Of a stretch of DNA of 46,410 nucleotides, positions 45,524 to 46,410 are shown in pieces. The translations under genes were made by a program, and so were the position numbers. Below the pieces are notes generated by a model. That model made no database searches, had not been told where the DNA came from, and saw nothing but the letters and a program-made list of their open reading frames with translations. The stretch is from Acidobacteriota bacterium (GTDB lineage Bacteria > Acidobacteriota > Terriglobia > Terriglobales > Acidobacteriaceae). Each line of letters begins with the position of its first letter. Positions within the stretch are counted from its first letter, which is position 1. The stretch covers positions 1 to 46,410 of the forward strand of contig JABBOG010000031.1 of the NCBI GenBank assembly GCA_019351975.1, in the 5' to 3' direction.

Positions 45524-45775
45524 ATGAGATCTAAGCCGATACGGCTAGGTCAGCTCACGAGGCTTATTCCACGGGCCTCCAAAAAGATGCTGATCCAAAA
45601 CCTGCGGCAATTGGAGGCTGATGGAATCGTTGTTAGAAAGGATATGAGCGATCTCGTGCTTCATATCGAGTACGAATTAGACGAAAGCGCGCGAGAAGCG
45701 GTCTGTGCCCTTCTGGATCGATTAGAGGAATGGGGCAGGCTTAATCTTGGCAATGCGAGATATGACAAAGAATAG
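45524..45775 (+). CDS. HxlR-type regulator, N-terminally shortened
   Basis: 83 residues: RLGQLTRLIPRASKKMLIQNLRQLEADGIVVRKDM matches the recognition helix and wing of HxlR winged-helix regulators, and EYELDESAREAVCALLDRLEEWGR the C-terminal helix. Full members are 100-130 residues and begin with a helix of the type GGKWTLLIL, which is missing here; the sequence upstream (45468-45523) does not encode it. It may be a decayed copy, or a short form that still dimerises. The frame is otherwise intact. Confidence 0.55.
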   Translation: MRSKPIRLGQLTRLIPRASKKMLIQNLRQLEADGIVVRKDMSDLVLHIEYELDESAREAVCALLDRLEEWGRLNLGNARYDKE

Positions 45776-45861
45776 CTAGGGCAACTACCTGCCCGACAGT
45801 GGCAAAGCCGGCATCAGGCCCACCTCAAATAGGTACTGGGGAAGGCCCGGAGGAGGAACTT

Positions 45862-45898
45862 GACTCCGGCACGCAGCCGGCGAGTGAGGGCCGGAGTC
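45862..45898. repeat. Nine-base inverted repeat in the right-end intergenic region
   Basis: GACTCCGGC (45862-45870) is mirrored by GCCGGAGTC (45890-45898), in a G-rich 227-base stretch (45776-46002) that holds no gene. Its position beside a ParB-like fragment recalls structured plasmid intergenic DNA. Confidence 0.4.
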
Positions 45899-45958
45899 GA
45901 GCGAAGAGGGTGCAGGGGGTAACGGCACGTTTTCCCCTGCCGATTTTGGGTACAGAAA

Positions 45959-45980
45959 GAGGGACGGCAAGCCGCCCCTC
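45959..45980 (-). terminator. Hairpin downstream of the ParB-like fragment
   Basis: GAGGGACGGC and GCCGCCCCTC pair with one mismatch around AA, 22 bases after the stop of the minus-strand ParB-like frame. No long T run; moderate support. Confidence 0.45.
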
Positions 45981-46002
45981 GTAGGTTCATCGAGTTGGTG
46001 AT

Positions 46003-46368
46003 TTATGCAGCTTTCTTGGTCGGCTTGGCAGCGGCCTGTGGCGTCTTCCTTGCTTTCTCCTTCGCAGTGAACTCCTGCCGTACCTTGGCGGCGATGGCGT
46101 CGGTGTCCACTTTGTAAGCGGTGGCAGCTTCTTGGATGATCGCGGTGGGATTGCCTCGTGAGGACGCCAGAAGAATGCTCGCCTCGACCAGCATCCGGGA
46201 GAACGTACCCTCATCGGCGCGATGGAGGAAAGCAGCTAGGGACTTGGCGACGCCGCCATCGTCCCGCTTCTGCCGGATGCCATGCTGTCGCGCGAGCATT
46301 TCAACGCGGTTCTCATCCATTACGCTTACCAGCTTCTCCAGGACGAAGAGCAGGTTGTCTGGCGTCAA
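46003..46368 (-). CDS. ParB-like C-terminal fragment
   Basis: 121 residues from a TTG; an in-frame TAG lies directly upstream (46371-46369), so no extension is possible. The text DENRVEMLARQHGIRQKRDDGG, FLHRADEGTFSRMLVEASILLASSRGN and YKVDTDAIAAKVRQEFTAKEKARK, with the Lys/Ala-rich tail, resembles the C-terminal part of ParB-type partition proteins of plasmids; the N-terminal nuclease and helix-turn-helix domains are absent. Probably a broken gene left from a plasmid. The resemblance is from memory of the family and moderate. Confidence 0.45.
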   Translation of the reverse strand: MTPDNLLFVLEKLVSVMDENRVEMLARQHGIRQKRDDGGVAKSLAAFLHRADEGTFSRMLVEASILLASSRGNPTAIIQEAATAYKVDTDAIAAKVRQEFTAKEKARKTPQAAAKPTKKAA

Positions 46369-46410
46369 CTATTCTTTCCCCTCAACGACAACTAGATTTC
46401 CCGGTAGTCG

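Overview
The window looks like chromosome of a GC-rich soil bacterium of the Acidobacteriota (class Terriglobia, near Granulicella, Terriglobus or Edaphobacter). This is inferred from family content: a VWA protein of the acidobacterial type, a very large Oar-like TonB-dependent receptor with an N-terminal carboxypeptidase-regulatory-like domain, secreted proteins whose mature ends begin with SLPDAPEP-like stretches, and glycoside hydrolases. No rRNA or marker gene is present to settle the genus.

The window has two parts. From 1 to about 32.65 kb lies what looks like core chromosome: an NRAMP transporter start with a coupled small ORF; a GH39 glycosidase; trxB; a secreted protein pair that includes a catalytically dead matrixin-like protein; a FucP/GluP-type sugar transporter; manA; a Leloir operon galK-galT-galE; a compact pyrimidine operon pyrD-pyrE-pyrF-pyrC-pyrB; a tRNA-Pro; an OmpA-like barrel protein; a sulfate assimilation operon cysD-cysN-cysH; xdhC with a mocA-like gene; an outer-membrane barrel protein; tatA; ppk2; an EamA exporter; a VWA protein; hisA; and a small membrane protein. 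Throughout this part the + strand is strongly G-rich whichever way the genes point, so it behaves like a leading replication strand.

At 32652-32700 there is a 3' fragment of a tRNA-Val(CAC) gene without its 5' acceptor strand, followed by short direct repeats. From there to the right end the G-over-C skew disappears and codon use changes. This is the signature of an integrated element. It carries an IS1595-type insertion inside a DUF433-like gene, gene remnants, and, as its main cargo, a divergent locus. On the minus strand are a GH27 alpha-galactosidase, a Tat-exported alkaline-phosphatase-superfamily protein, a protein of unknown function and a histidine acid phosphatase. On the plus strand are a membrane-anchored winged-helix regulator with an extracytoplasmic domain and a 1212-residue Oar-like TonB-dependent receptor. 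The right end holds a shortened HxlR-type regulator and a ParB-like C-terminal fragment, which suggests a plasmid origin for part of the element.

The genes suggest a lifestyle of capturing plant or microbial sugars. Galactose freed by the island alpha-galactosidase would feed the chromosomal galK-galT-galE genes, while the two exported phosphatases would release phosphate, perhaps from galactosylated or inositol phosphates. Sulfate reduction here goes through adenylylsulfate (APS): CysH carries the iron-sulfur cysteines of APS reductases, and the C-terminus of CysN is a decayed APS kinase domain.
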